Shown here piece by piece: positions 54,817-63,743 of a stretch of DNA of 64,000 bases (its first letter is position 1; every line of letters begins with the position of its first letter). The DNA is from Paenibacillus paeoniae. Its GTDB lineage: Bacteria; Bacillota; Bacilli; Paenibacillales; Paenibacillaceae. Below the pieces are notes generated by a model. It saw only the letters and a list, made by a program, of their open reading frames with translations, was not told the origin of the DNA and did not search any database. The DNA is taken from positions 186,001 through 250,000 of the forward strand of contig NZ_QUBQ01000001.1 in assembly GCF_003388735.1 (NCBI RefSeq), written 5' to 3'. Both the position numbers and the translations under genes were made by a program.

Positions 54817-55212
54817 TTAAAGAGGCTGTCCCGGCTGAAACAATTCCAGAATTTCTCCGTCCGGCCCATAGAAGAAGAAGTATCTTGCGCCGTTTGGCAG
54901 CGTCGTAATCTCGGTGTCGCGCAGCTTCACCGGCAATCCTTTGATGCGCTCGACCTCTGCATCCAGATCATCCACGGTCAAAGCAATATGATGAACTTTG
55001 CCTTCCGCAGGCAAGGAGTCGTTATAACCCTCGACTAATTCAATCTCTGTTTCTTCGTGGCCGGGGAATGCAAGAAAAGCAAGACGAATGACGCCGTTCG
55101 TATGTGTCATCGTGTATGTATGGACCAGGCCCAGCACCTCGGTATAGAAGGCTACGGATACTTCAATATTTTTTACCATAATGCCAATATGCTCAATCTT
55201 TTTGACTGCCAT
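54817..55212 (-). CDS. VOC (glyoxalase-like) family protein
   Basis: This 131-aa metalloprotein has the paired beta-alpha-beta fold of the vicinal oxygen chelate superfamily. Candidate metal ligands are His in KKIEHIGIMV (H8), Glu in TEIELVE, His in GKVHHIALTV and Glu in DGEILELFQ. Its closest relatives are lactoylglutathione lyase-like proteins of Bacillales. Substrate is unknown. AGGAGA precedes the ATG. Confidence 0.9.
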   Translation of the reverse strand: MAVKKIEHIGIMVKNIEVSVAFYTEVLGLVHTYTMTHTNGVIRLAFLAFPGHEETEIELVEGYNDSLPAEGKVHHIALTVDDLDAEVERIKGLPVKLRDTEITTLPNGARYFFFYGPDGEILELFQPGQPL

Positions 55213-55258
55213 GGGACATTCTCCTCTCTAGAATCAGGATATGGATTGGACGGAGACG

Positions 55259-55837
55259 TTAAACGCCTTTTCGTTTTTCTACAGCGATAAGATAAGGTGC
55301 TGTGCTACGCTGCGGCTGGCGGTACAACACGGCTTGCCCTAACGACTGCGGCAGGGTGGAGGCCCAAGCTTCTACCGCCGCAGCTTCAAGCTCTCCACCG
55401 GGATGTCCGGGATAGAGCACGCAGGTCAGAATGCCGCCGGGACGAAGCAGGCCTATCGCGGCCTGCAGCGCCTCGATCGTGGACGCTGGCTGGGTGACAA
55501 TGCTCTGATCGCTTCCGGGCAGGTAGCCCAGATTGAACATGATCGCAGCTGTCTTGCCGACATGTTCAGACGCAATCGCATCTGCCATCTCTGCATGATC
55601 CTTCAGTAACAACTGAACCTGCGGGTGTCCGCCGGCTGCTTCGAGTCTCTCGCGAGTCCGCTCCAGCGCGGATGGCTGGATGTCGAAGGCGTACACTATT
55701 CCCTTGGGGCCCACCAGCTCCGCCAGTGTCAGCGTATCAACGCCGCCGCCGGCTGTTGCGTCAATGACTGCGTCTCCGCTGCCAGCGCGCTCCGCAATCC
55801 ACTTATGGGCCATGCTAAGTACGGACAGGAATCCCAA
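55259..55837 (-). CDS. mnmM: tRNA wobble uridine methyltransferase MnmM (YtqB)
   Basis: This 192-aa SAM-dependent enzyme resembles YtqB of Bacillus. YtqB has been reported to methylate 5-aminomethyl-2-thiouridine at the tRNA wobble position. The SAM site is DATAGGGVDTLTLA near residues 26-39, and the family motif is MFNLGYLPGSDQ. It starts three bases after ytqA ends, the same pair as in Bacillus. The functional name comes from recall of the family. Confidence 0.88.
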   Translation of the reverse strand: MGFLSVLSMAHKWIAERAGSGDAVIDATAGGGVDTLTLAELVGPKGIVYAFDIQPSALERTRERLEAAGGHPQVQLLLKDHAEMADAIASEHVGKTAAIMFNLGYLPGSDQSIVTQPASTIEALQAAIGLLRPGGILTCVLYPGHPGGELEAAAVEAWASTLPQSLGQAVLYRQPQRSTAPYLIAVEKRKGV

Positions 55838-55840
55838 CGC

Positions 55841-56800
55841 TTACACCCCCAGCTGCCATAGCCGGCCTTGCCACGTATTGCGGCGGCGAAGCTCGGCGTC
55901 GATGCCGTTCAGCACTTCCCATTTCTTGAGGCTCCACATCGGTCCCAGCAGCAGATCCCTTGGCGCGTCGCCCGTCAGGCGATGGACGATCATCTCCGGA
56001 GGCAGCAGCTCCAGGGAATCGACGATCAACCCCGTATATTCGTCCTGCTCCAGGAATCGAAGTAGCCCTGCTTCGTATTGCTTCACCATTGGCGTCTTGC
56101 GCATCAAGTGGAGCAGATGGATCTTAATGCCTTGTATATCCATGCGCGCTACGGCACGGCAGGTGTCCATCATCATCTCATGAGTTTCCTGCGGCAATCC
56201 ATAAATAATATGTGCGCATACCCGAATGCCCCGTTCGCGAAGCCGACGTACAGCATCAAGGTAGCACTCTGTATCGTGAGCGCGGTTAATGAGCTGGGAC
56301 GTTGATTCATGAACCGTCTGCAATCCCATCTCGATCCACAGGTAAGTGCGTTCATTCAGCTCAGCCAAATAATCGACGACATCGTCAGGCAGACAGTCGG
56401 GACGCGTCGCAATGGACAATCCTAATACGCCTGGCTGTTGCAGAATGACTTCATAATATTCGCGAAGCTCCTCTACCGGAGCATACGTATTGGTATAGGC
56501 CTGGAAGTAGCCGATATAGCCCGCCTCCGGCCACTTCTGATGCTGCCGGTCCCGAATGGTATTGAACTGCGTGACCAGATCGTCCCGTCGTCTGCCGGCG
56601 AAATCTCCGGAGCCGCGGGCGCTGCAAAATGTGCAGCCGCCTTTGGCGATGCTGCCGTCCCGGTTGGGACAGGTGAATCCGGCATCCAGCATGACCTTGA
56701 ACACTTTGGCGCCGAATTGCTCCCGCATTTCGTAATTCCACGTATGAAATCTTTTATCATTCCAGAGCATCGGTTGTCCGGGCGTCATTATTTCAATCAT
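55841..56800 (-). CDS. ytqA: TIGR01212 family radical SAM protein (YtqA)
   Basis: This 319-aa radical SAM enzyme shows the spaced cluster Cys in FTCPNRDGSIAKGGCTFC, and the typical GYFQAYTNTYAP and HIIYGLPQET segments. It sits directly before ytqB as in Bacillus, which suggests a shared role in tRNA or related modification; its reaction is unknown. AAGGGG precedes the ATG. Confidence 0.92.
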   Translation of the reverse strand: MIEIMTPGQPMLWNDKRFHTWNYEMREQFGAKVFKVMLDAGFTCPNRDGSIAKGGCTFCSARGSGDFAGRRRDDLVTQFNTIRDRQHQKWPEAGYIGYFQAYTNTYAPVEELREYYEVILQQPGVLGLSIATRPDCLPDDVVDYLAELNERTYLWIEMGLQTVHESTSQLINRAHDTECYLDAVRRLRERGIRVCAHIIYGLPQETHEMMMDTCRAVARMDIQGIKIHLLHLMRKTPMVKQYEAGLLRFLEQDEYTGLIVDSLELLPPEMIVHRLTGDAPRDLLLGPMWSLKKWEVLNGIDAELRRRNTWQGRLWQLGV

Positions 56801-56941
56801 GAATTTCCCCTTCTTTCACAACGTTCACCCTTCATTTTATCGAAAAACGGACCGAAAAGCCATGCTAGCTCCATTCGGAGAGAATAATCGTTCGGATATC
56901 GGGAAAACTGGAAGTTATCGAAAGAAAACTGTGATTTAGGC

Positions 56942-56970
56942 TTGAATAACCTAACATGATGTGTTATATT
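56942..56970 (+). promoter_or_regulatory. Candidate promoter for the 68-aa gene
   Basis: TTGAAT (56942-56947), 17 bases and TATATT (56965-56970) lie about 110 bases before the ATG. Confidence 0.5.
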
Positions 56971-57080
56971 GAAATAGCGACAAATCAATAAAAATACCTG
57001 ACATAGCCTAATTGTAACCGCACACATGAAAAGTCGATTAATTGGAAATGAATGAATATAAATCGATGAGGTGATGTGAG

Positions 57081-57287
57081 ATGAATTTGACAAAAATTCC
57101 AAATGGCGATGAGAAAGTAACCGTGGAGCTGACTGTGAAGGAATTAATGGCTCTTGCGGGCGTACACTTTCATGCTAACCACGACGTAAAGGTATCCGCG
57201 CGCCGGAAGCTGAATATGGTGCTGGAAGACGCATGGGAGAAGGACGGCAGAGACAACGCTCCAATCTCGTACCAGTTCTTGAACTGA
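57081..57287 (+). CDS. Unknown 68-aa protein
   Basis: This short acidic/basic protein begins MNLTKIPNGDEKV and contains a VTVELTVKELMALAGVHFH stretch followed by a helix (SARRKLNMVLEDAW). GAGGTGATGTGAG precedes the ATG, the gene has its own candidate promoter, and a terminator follows, so it is probably real. There is no membrane segment or cysteine. I do not recognise the family. Confidence 0.75.
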   Translation: MNLTKIPNGDEKVTVELTVKELMALAGVHFHANHDVKVSARRKLNMVLEDAWEKDGRDNAPISYQFLN

Positions 57288-57313
57288 TTACCGACTATAC
57301 ATGTTGAATAGCA

Positions 57314-57366
57314 AGAGGCGTTTCTGGGATGGCCAACGAAGGGCCGGAAGGGAGCGTCTCTTTTTT
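57314..57366 (+). terminator. Terminator after the 68-aa gene
   Basis: AGAGGCG pairs with CGTCTCT (one G-U), with an inner GGCC/GGCC stem, followed by TTTTT. Confidence 0.75.
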
Positions 57367-57496
57367 GTGCAGCATTTTCCTGTTTCCCCATGCGGGAGAA
57401 TAACGCTTTACAACGAGGACAGAGTTGGGCACAATAAGGACTGACCGTTATGATGCACGATTACGTGATTAACCTATAACAGAGGAGAACGACGAT

Positions 57497-58255
57497 ATGC
57501 GTTTAAGAGGAAGAAAAGGCATTCGAGAGAATTTGGAAGGGCAGCCGGAGCTGGTTGTGCTGGACGCAACGCCGCATCGCGGCAAGTGGCGCGAGTTTTT
57601 TGGCAACGACAATCCGATCTATGTGGAGCTTGGCATGGGCAAGGGACGTTTTATTAGCCAGATGAGCGCGCGCAATCCCCATATCAACTTCGTCGGGGTA
57701 GATATGTACGACGAACTGCTTAGAAGAGCGAGCGAGAAAGCACGTATCGCATGGGAAGAGAAGGGGGAGGAGGCGCCTCCGAATCTAGCTCTGCTACGCG
57801 CCAATATTGAAGGTATTGAGACGATGTTCGCCCCGGGCGAGCTTACGCGTGTGTACTTGAATTTCAGCGATCCATGGCCAAAGAGCAAGCATGCGCGCCG
57901 CAGACTGACTCATCAGCGCTTTGTCTCGAAATATATTGAAATTCTTAACGAGCGCGGTGAAATTCATTTCAAGACGGATTCCCAGTCGCTATTCGAATTT
58001 TCGCTTAACAGCTTTGCCGACATGGAACTGGTGATGCGGAATATCTCCCTGCATTTGCATAAAGACGAGCCTCGCGAGGATCTCGTATTTACTGAATATG
58101 AGATGAAGTTCATGGAGAAGGGACAGCCGATTCATCGGGTCGAGGTAGTGATCGGCTCGGAAGTGCTCCGCGAGCATCGCGAGAATAAACAAAAGAGCCT
58201 GCGGGACGAAGCGGCCGCAAGCTCTGATTCCAATGATAACGATACGGAAGAATAA
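57497..58255 (+). CDS. trmB: tRNA (guanine-N7-)-methyltransferase
   Basis: This enzyme methylates G46 of tRNA. The SAM motif is ELGMGKGRFI near residues 42-51, and the catalytic region is NFSDPWPKSKHARRR. Length is 252 aa, about 30 more than many relatives, because of an acidic Ser/Asp tail. GAGGAG precedes the ATG. The gene is convergent with the PAP2 gene. Confidence 0.95.
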   Translation: MRLRGRKGIRENLEGQPELVVLDATPHRGKWREFFGNDNPIYVELGMGKGRFISQMSARNPHINFVGVDMYDELLRRASEKARIAWEEKGEEAPPNLALLRANIEGIETMFAPGELTRVYLNFSDPWPKSKHARRRLTHQRFVSKYIEILNERGEIHFKTDSQSLFEFSLNSFADMELVMRNISLHLHKDEPREDLVFTEYEMKFMEKGQPIHRVEVVIGSEVLREHRENKQKSLRDEAAASSDSNDNDTEE

Positions 58256-58269
58256 TAGCTGGTCTCTTC

Positions 58270-58839
58270 TTATACAATCGGTGTCGGATAAATCCAGTAG
58301 TAATGAACCGCATAAGCGGTAAGGGTGCCGATCATGGCTCCTGCGGCAACGTCTGAAGGATAATGCAAGCCCAGATACATGCGGGACCACGCGACGGACA
58401 GCGCAATGATCATAGCAGCTGGCGTGAACGCCAGCGTCCAGATTCCTCCGGTTAACAGAAGCGGTACGATCCAGGAGAAGATCGCTGTTGTATGACCTGA
58501 TGGGAACGAGGAGTCCTGCAACGGCTTGGGACATGTATGCACTTCGGGCATCGCTTGGTAGGGACGCAGCCGTTTGAATTTTCGTTTGACAATGGCAACC
58601 GGTATATGGCTGATGGCGACTGCCGCAAGGGCTTGCCATCCGGCCGTATTCCAGGGAGCAGGCGCCAGCAAGGCAAGCAGCAGGGCGGAGACGAGCGTGA
58701 ATGTAGCGCCGCCCATATGCGTGATCGTGCTGAGCCATCTGTCGATCGCACCGTACACCCTTCCGCCGGAAGGCCTCCGATTTGCCCACATTAGCATTCT
58801 TCGCTCTCTAGTTCTCATCCAACCTATCATTTTCTGCAT
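58270..58839 (-). CDS. PAP2 family membrane phosphatase
   Basis: This polytopic lipid phosphatase has all three motifs of the family: KRKFKRLRP, PSGH (near 116), and SRMYLGLHYPSD. Candidates for the substrate are undecaprenyl pyrophosphate or phosphatidic acid phosphates. The start is uncertain. ATG 58839 has AGAGG nine bases upstream; ATG 58848 is also possible. It is about 189 aa with five or six helices. Confidence 0.9.
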   Translation of the reverse strand: MQKMIGWMRTRERRMLMWANRRPSGGRVYGAIDRWLSTITHMGGATFTLVSALLLALLAPAPWNTAGWQALAAVAISHIPVAIVKRKFKRLRPYQAMPEVHTCPKPLQDSSFPSGHTTAIFSWIVPLLLTGGIWTLAFTPAAMIIALSVAWSRMYLGLHYPSDVAAGAMIGTLTAYAVHYYWIYPTPIV

Positions 58840-59052
58840 CGCTGTCATCCTCTCTCCCGTAGGCAGGCAGAATCTCATCTCTTGCTTCTATTGTAACAAA
58901 AGATTATTGCCGGAGCGTTAACGATATAATAATTTTGAATTAACTCTTCCTTCATAACCGCTTAATCCGCCCCAAACATATGCGTTCTATTCTTATAGTC
59001 AAGTACGCCCGCGCCGTCTGGATTAGCGGGCCGTTAAGGAGGAGAGGCGGAA

Positions 59053-60243
59053 TTGAGAATTGCGATATTTACGGATACTTACGTTCCTGATGTGAACGGC
59101 GTTGCACGAACGCTGAGCAGGTGGACCGGTTACCTGGAACGAACAGGCGTGTCCAGCAAGCTATTTGCGCCAGAGCCTTCCGCTTCAGATCATCCTAATC
59201 TACGGACCCATTCGGTTGAACGTTTCGCCAGCTTGCCGTTTTTTCTCTATCCGGAATGCAGGCTCGCCCTTCCCAATCCTGCTTATATTCGAGGAGCGCT
59301 TACCCGATTTCAACCCGATCTGATTCATGTTGCCACCCCATTCAACCTCGGTCTGTACGGCATTCACTACGCTCGCAAATACAACATTCCACTCATCGCA
59401 TCCTATCACACCAACTTCGATCAATATTTGTCGTTTTATCATTTGCAATGGATGGAAAAGCTGTTATGGAGATATATGGACTGGTTTCATCGGGATTGCA
59501 AGGCTATTTTTGTACCTTCCGAGACGACCCGCGAGCAATTGGCCGCTCGGAGTTGGGAGGAGTCGAGGCTCAAAGTTTGGAGCAGGGGAGTAGACCAAGC
59601 CACGTTCCATCCTTTAGTGAATCGCAGGGAGCATAGAGGGAGGAACGGAATCGGGGAAGATGCCTTCCTGGCCTTCTACGCGGGAAGATTGGCGCCGGAG
59701 AAAGATATAGAAACGGCAATTGATGCTTTTTCCTTATTTCAGGGAACGGTTGCTCCGGATGCGGTGTTCGTTATCGCGGGAGATGGGCCATCCGCCCAAG
59801 CGCTCAAGGACAGATGCGCCGCCAAGGGCGTAAATGCCAAGTTCATCGGCTTTGCCGATGCAGGGGAGCTGCAGCGCTGGTACGCATCCGCCGACGTTCT
59901 GCTTTTCCCATCCCCTACCGAAACCTTCGGCAATGTCGCACTTGAGGCAATGGCTTGCGGGACGCCTGTGCTAGCTGCCAATGCTGGCGGCGTACGCGAC
60001 ACAGTCAGAGACGGGGAGAATGGCCTCCTTCGGAAGCAGGGAGATGTCGGAAGCTTTGCAGAAGCGCTGGAGATGCTGCACGGCAATGCGGATTTGAGGG
60101 AACGCATGGGACGGAATGCTCATGCCTATAGCTTGTCGCAATCTTGGGACCGCATATTCGACAGCCTTTTTGCCAGTTGCACGGCGATTGTCGCAGCATC
60201 TGGGCGCGGTGTCCCTCCCATTCGAGAGCGGCAAATTAATTAA
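59053..60243 (+). CDS. Glycosyltransferase family 4 protein
   Basis: This GT-B fold enzyme (396 aa) starts IAIFTDTYVPDVNGVARTL, as in the alpha-mannosyl/glycosyl transferases of this family. The C-terminal nucleotide-sugar site has YAGRLAPEKDIETAI and the EX7E pair in PTETFGNVALEAMACG (near 290-300). The start is TTG 59053 behind GGAGGAGAGG. It probably glycosylates a lipid or polysaccharide of the envelope. Confidence 0.92.
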   Translation: MRIAIFTDTYVPDVNGVARTLSRWTGYLERTGVSSKLFAPEPSASDHPNLRTHSVERFASLPFFLYPECRLALPNPAYIRGALTRFQPDLIHVATPFNLGLYGIHYARKYNIPLIASYHTNFDQYLSFYHLQWMEKLLWRYMDWFHRDCKAIFVPSETTREQLAARSWEESRLKVWSRGVDQATFHPLVNRREHRGRNGIGEDAFLAFYAGRLAPEKDIETAIDAFSLFQGTVAPDAVFVIAGDGPSAQALKDRCAAKGVNAKFIGFADAGELQRWYASADVLLFPSPTETFGNVALEAMACGTPVLAANAGGVRDTVRDGENGLLRKQGDVGSFAEALEMLHGNADLRERMGRNAHAYSLSQSWDRIFDSLFASCTAIVAASGRGVPPIRERQIN

Positions 60244-60553
60244 TTTTAATAAGATCGAAACAATTAAGGACATTTGTGCTAAAAACGAAGCATTTGGTTG
60301 AGAATAAGACGGAAGCGAAGCAAAGCGGGGGGAAGTGTCTACTCCGGTTGAATGCAAGCGTTTTTCTGACGGAATTAAGCGCAATTAAGTCGAATTCCCA
60401 TTTTGACAAAGTGGGAGGTTTCCGTGGAAAATCAGTAAGTCAAAAGAAAGTAAAAAATTCACAACGTTTCAGTGAAAACAAAAAGAAAGCTCGACTCGTA
60501 TAGAGATAAGGAGCGGGCACACACAAAATGGGGTTTTAAGGGGGCAATACCGT
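60244..60553 (+). other. 310-bp non-coding leader with hairpins before the GT2 gene
   Basis: No gene is evident. Two hairpins are visible: GGAATT (60371) with AATTCC, and CCCATTTT with AAAGTGGG (60397-60415, one G-U). Short T runs exist but no clean terminator. I looked for cyclic di-GMP and cyclic di-AMP riboswitch cores and saw none. A promoter and regulatory leader for the glycosyltransferase are likely but not proven. Confidence 0.4.
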
Positions 60554-61789
60554 ATGATTTTTACCGTAGTGTTTATTTTCTTTCAGGTTGTGCTGGCCTG
60601 TATCGCGGTGTACCAATTTTCGCTCTCACTGTTCGGATTCATGAAGAATAAGAGCAGAAAGCGCCATGCGCCAAGCAAATCGTTCGCCGTGCTGGTAGCT
60701 GCGCACAACGAAGAGAAGGTAGTTGGCGCCCTAATCGAAAATTTAAAGAAGCTGGATTATCCAAAAGAAATGTTCGACGTATTTGTTATTTGCGACAACT
60801 GTACAGATGGCACGGCCGATATTGCCAGAAGCATGGGCGTGCATGCCTGCGAGCGCACGAACTACCATTTGCGGGGCAAAGGCTACGCTATCGAATGGAT
60901 GCTGAAGGAACTGTGGGCGATGCCGCGCCAATACGACGCGGTCGTGATGTTCGATGCCGACAATTTGGTGAACCGCGACTTCCTGCAGCTTATGAATGAC
61001 GATCTGTGCGAGGGCCATCAAGTGATTCAGGGCTACCTGGACACCAAAAATCCGGACGATTCCTGGATTACGGCTGCTTATGCGATTACGTACTGGTACT
61101 GCAACCGCTTGTGGCAGCTGTCGAGAACGAATCTGAAGATGAGCAACTTTCTCGGAGGAACAGGAATGTGCTTCGAGACCAACCTGCTCAAAGAAATGGG
61201 ATGGGGCGCTACGAGCCTCGTCGAGGATCTTGAATTTTCCATGCGCTGCGTAAAGCGCAATATCTATCCTATTCTGAACTACGATGCCAAGGTGTATGAC
61301 GAGAAGCCGGTCTCCTTCCGCGCCTCCGCGAGACAGCGCCTCCGGTGGATGCAGGGACACTTCAATGTGGCCCGCAATTATTTCTTCCCGCTGCTATGGG
61401 CGAGCATCAAGGAGCGTAACCTGGTGAAGTTCGACGCCGCGATCTATACGATCTCCGTCTATAATACGCTGCTCGGCTTCCTGTTGACGGCTATTATGTG
61501 GATCGATATGGCGCTTCCAACTACGAACGTTATCCATTCGCTTTACGGCTACTTGCCATGGTGGCTGATCGGCGTGGTGATCGCCGCTACCGTGCTGCAA
61601 TTCCCGGCGGCTATGATGATGGAGAAGGTCAGAAATGGGAAGATGTACGCGCATCTGCTGACACTGCCGTTCTTCCTGATCTCTTGGTGGCCGATTACGT
61701 TCTATGCCTTCTTCACTCAAAACAACAAGACATGGAGCCACACGCAGCATACGCGCGTCGTTCGCATCGAGGAAGTGCAGAGCAAATAA
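60554..61789 (+). CDS. Processive glycosyltransferase family 2 membrane protein
   Basis: This 411-aa membrane GT2 enzyme has an N-terminal helix, the catalytic domain with AHNEE, VICDNCTDGT, MFDADN (DxD) and LVEDLEF, and the processive signature RQRLRWMQGH. Three or four C-terminal helices follow. The architecture is that of exopolysaccharide or N-acetylglucosamine/hyaluronan-type synthases. AAGGGGG precedes the ATG. The polymer is unknown. Confidence 0.93.
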   Translation: MIFTVVFIFFQVVLACIAVYQFSLSLFGFMKNKSRKRHAPSKSFAVLVAAHNEEKVVGALIENLKKLDYPKEMFDVFVICDNCTDGTADIARSMGVHACERTNYHLRGKGYAIEWMLKELWAMPRQYDAVVMFDADNLVNRDFLQLMNDDLCEGHQVIQGYLDTKNPDDSWITAAYAITYWYCNRLWQLSRTNLKMSNFLGGTGMCFETNLLKEMGWGATSLVEDLEFSMRCVKRNIYPILNYDAKVYDEKPVSFRASARQRLRWMQGHFNVARNYFFPLLWASIKERNLVKFDAAIYTISVYNTLLGFLLTAIMWIDMALPTTNVIHSLYGYLPWWLIGVVIAATVLQFPAAMMMEKVRNGKMYAHLLTLPFFLISWWPITFYAFFTQNNKTWSHTQHTRVVRIEEVQSK

Positions 61790-61803
61790 AAGATTCGGCA
61801 CTG

Positions 61804-61832
61804 TTGACATGCAATGGGCTATATGGTACAGT
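61804..61832 (+). promoter_or_regulatory. Promoter of the infC operon
   Basis: TTGACA (61804-61809), 17 bases and TACAGT (61827-61832). The transcript would begin near 61839, giving a leader of about 215 bases. Confidence 0.7.
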
Positions 61833-61838
61833 TATTCA

Positions 61839-62054
61839 GTATTGTGTAATGACATATTCGCACAAGAAGAAGCGCCCGCTTCTCACCTTTCGGCCTCGCT
61901 GACTGGTTTGCGATAATCGGATGGGTATGCTGACGTTCCGCCTTATGGAACGAACATAGCAGAATCAATGAACGGTTATGAGATGCGGGTTCTAACGAAT
62001 CCGCATTTTTTTTATTTGGATCAACAAGATCGTATACCATTATGGAGGTGGCAC
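61839..62054 (+). ncRNA. infC leader with attenuator (L20-type leader)
   Basis: The leader contains a GTTCC/GGAAC hairpin (near 61930-61950) with flanking tatgct/acatagca complementarity. A terminator follows: ATGCGGGTT (61983-61991) with AATCCGCAT (61998-62006) and eight T residues. In Bacillus, ribosomal protein L20 binds such a leader and promotes termination. The layout here matches, so autoregulation of infC-rpmI-rplT is likely. Confidence 0.75.
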
Positions 62055-62573
62055 ATTATTAGCAGAGAACATCAAATCAACGATGAAATCCGGGCCAGAG
62101 AAGTTCGTTTGGTAGGAGCGGACGGAGAGCAGATCGGTATCAAATCCATTCGCGACGCGCTGCAGCTTGCTACAGACGCTAATCTGGATCTGGTGAACGT
62201 TGCGCCGACAGCCAAACCGCCGGTATGCCGCATCATGGACTACGGCAAGTTCCGTTACGAGCAGCAGAAGAAGGAAAAAGAGGCGCGCAAAAACCAAAAG
62301 ATCGTTGACCTGAAAGAAGTTTGGTTCCGTGCCAACATCGAGGAACATGACTACCAAGTGAAACTTCGCAACGTCCTCAAGTTTTTGAATGAAGGCGACA
62401 AGGTGAAGGCTTCCGTACGCTTCCGCGGCCGCGAGATCACGCATGCGTCGATCGGCCAGAAGATTCTGGAACGTCTGTCCAAAGAGGTTGCCGAAATATG
62501 CAATGTCGAGCGCGCTCCCAAGCTGGAAGGCCGGAGCATGATTATGATTTTGGCACCAAAAACCAACAGCTAA
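62055..62573 (+). CDS. infC: Translation initiation factor IF-3
   Basis: IF-3 keeps the small subunit free and checks the start codon. The protein (172 aa) has the N-domain (QINDEIRAREVRL) and the C-domain with IEEHDYQVKLRN and VRFRGREITH. The start is ATT at 62055, giving MISREHQIN to match MISKDFIIN of Bacillus, with GGAGG six bases away. ATT starts on infC are a known autoregulatory feature. A terminator-type leader precedes it. Confidence 0.96.
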   Translation: MISREHQINDEIRAREVRLVGADGEQIGIKSIRDALQLATDANLDLVNVAPTAKPPVCRIMDYGKFRYEQQKKEKEARKNQKIVDLKEVWFRANIEEHDYQVKLRNVLKFLNEGDKVKASVRFRGREITHASIGQKILERLSKEVAEICNVERAPKLEGRSMIMILAPKTNS

Positions 62574-62605
62574 CGGCTGGACCAACATTAAGGAGGATAA
62601 CTGAC

Positions 62606-62806
62606 ATGCCAAAGATGAAAACGCACAGCAGTCTGAAGGACCGCTTCAAAATTACCGGTACTGGTAAAGTGAAACGTTACAAAGCTTACAGAAACCACTT
62701 GCTTTCGCACAAATCGGGTCGTCAAAAACGCGTTCTTGCGGGTCAACCGCTTATGGCCGCAGGCGACGTTCGCCGTTTAAAGCAAGGTCTTTCCAACTTG
62801 AAATAA
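62606..62806 (+). CDS. rpmI: Ribosomal protein bL35
   Basis: This is the 66-aa basic protein bL35 of the large subunit, with the family start MPKMKTHSSLKDRFKITGTG and the segment HLLSHKSGRQKR. AAGGAGG precedes the ATG. It is the middle gene of the infC operon. Confidence 0.97.
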   Translation: MPKMKTHSSLKDRFKITGTGKVKRYKAYRNHLLSHKSGRQKRVLAGQPLMAAGDVRRLKQGLSNLK

Positions 62807-62849
62807 TGATCGTATTTAGATAAATTCAACCTACAGGAGGTTTCCACTC

Positions 62850-63209
62850 ATGGCAAGAGTTAAAGGCGGCTTTGTCCGCGCTCGTCGTCGTAAAAGAATT
62901 CTAAAGCTAGCTAAAGGTTATTTCGGTTCAAAGCATCGTCTGTTTAAAACAGCGAAGGAGCAAGTAGGCAAGTCCCTTATGTACGCATACCGCGACCGTC
63001 GCAACAAAAAACGCGACATTCGCAGACTGTGGATCGTTCGTATCAACGCGGCAGCTCGCGTGAACGGCCTGTCCTACAGCAAATTCATGTACGGCCTGAA
63101 GCTTGCGGGCGTTGAAGTAAACCGCAAGATGCTTGCTGACCTGGCAGTGAACGACATTACTTCGTTCAACTCCCTGGCTGGCGTTGCCAAACAAAAAATC
63201 AACGCTTAG
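62850..63209 (+). CDS. rplT: Ribosomal protein bL20
   Basis: This assembly protein of the large subunit (119 aa) has the family sequence [19 protein letters not shown]. It binds 23S rRNA and, in Bacillus, its own operon leader. CAGGAGG precedes the ATG. A strong terminator follows. Confidence 0.97.
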   Translation: MARVKGGFVRARRRKRILKLAKGYFGSKHRLFKTAKEQVGKSLMYAYRDRRNKKRDIRRLWIVRINAAARVNGLSYSKFMYGLKLAGVEVNRKMLADLAVNDITSFNSLAGVAKQKINA

Positions 63210-63227
63210 TTTATACTGAGCGTATCA

Positions 63228-63274
63228 AGAGGCCTCGCTGCTCGTCACAATTGTGACGGCGGCGAGGCCTCTTT
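63228..63274 (+). terminator. Terminator of the infC operon
   Basis: AGAGGCCTCGC pairs with GCGAGGCCTCT, with an inner CGTCACAA/TTGTGACG stem, followed by TTTG. Confidence 0.85.
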
Positions 63275-63356
63275 GCGTCCCTTCGCGGACAAACATACAG
63301 TCAGGCCGCATCCTCCCCGAATACATTGAAGAATAACGGGAAAGGAGGGATTTGGC

Positions 63357-63737
63357 ATGCGTAAACATGTTTCCAGAGCACAAGTGCGGAAACTGGTCGG
63401 CAAATCCATCTATGCAATGCGCAAGGACGGTTCCGTTGTCTCTGGCAAGCTGGTAGCGCTTCGGGGCAACCGATTATTGATGGCTTCGAACAAAGGGAAA
63501 GGTTCGAAGGGCAAAAAGGTAAGAACAAAAGCGTTCTTCTTATTGCCTTTGCTTTTATTTGATCTATTGGCCATCGGAACGTTGCCATTCTGGGGCGGCG
63601 GCTTCGGATATGGAGGCGGCTTTGGCGGATATGGCGGTGGGTACGGAGGCGGCTGCGGTTGCGGCGTACCAACTTGCGGCGGCTGTGGCGGCAATGGAGG
63701 CTACCCCGGCGGCGGAGGATATTTCAACGGTTATTAA
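63357..63737 (+). CDS. Glycine-rich, cysteine-containing small protein
   Basis: This 126-aa protein has three parts. A basic N-terminal region (1-55) includes RKLVGKSIYAMRKDGSVVSG, which could be a small SH3-like fold. A hydrophobic segment follows (FFLLPLLLFDLLAIGTLPF, about 60-78). A tail is rich in Gly, Tyr and Cys (about 79-126) in GGY and GCG repeats. AAAGGAGGG precedes the ATG. Such tails are seen in spore coat or surface proteins, but the role here is unknown. Confidence 0.75.
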   Translation: MRKHVSRAQVRKLVGKSIYAMRKDGSVVSGKLVALRGNRLLMASNKGKGSKGKKVRTKAFFLLPLLLFDLLAIGTLPFWGGGFGYGGGFGGYGGGYGGGCGCGVPTCGGCGGNGGYPGGGGYFNGY

Positions 63738-63743
63738 TAATGG

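Noticed and set aside
60244..60553. Cyclic di-GMP or cyclic di-AMP riboswitch
   Set aside because: The conserved cores of these aptamers as I know them were not found.
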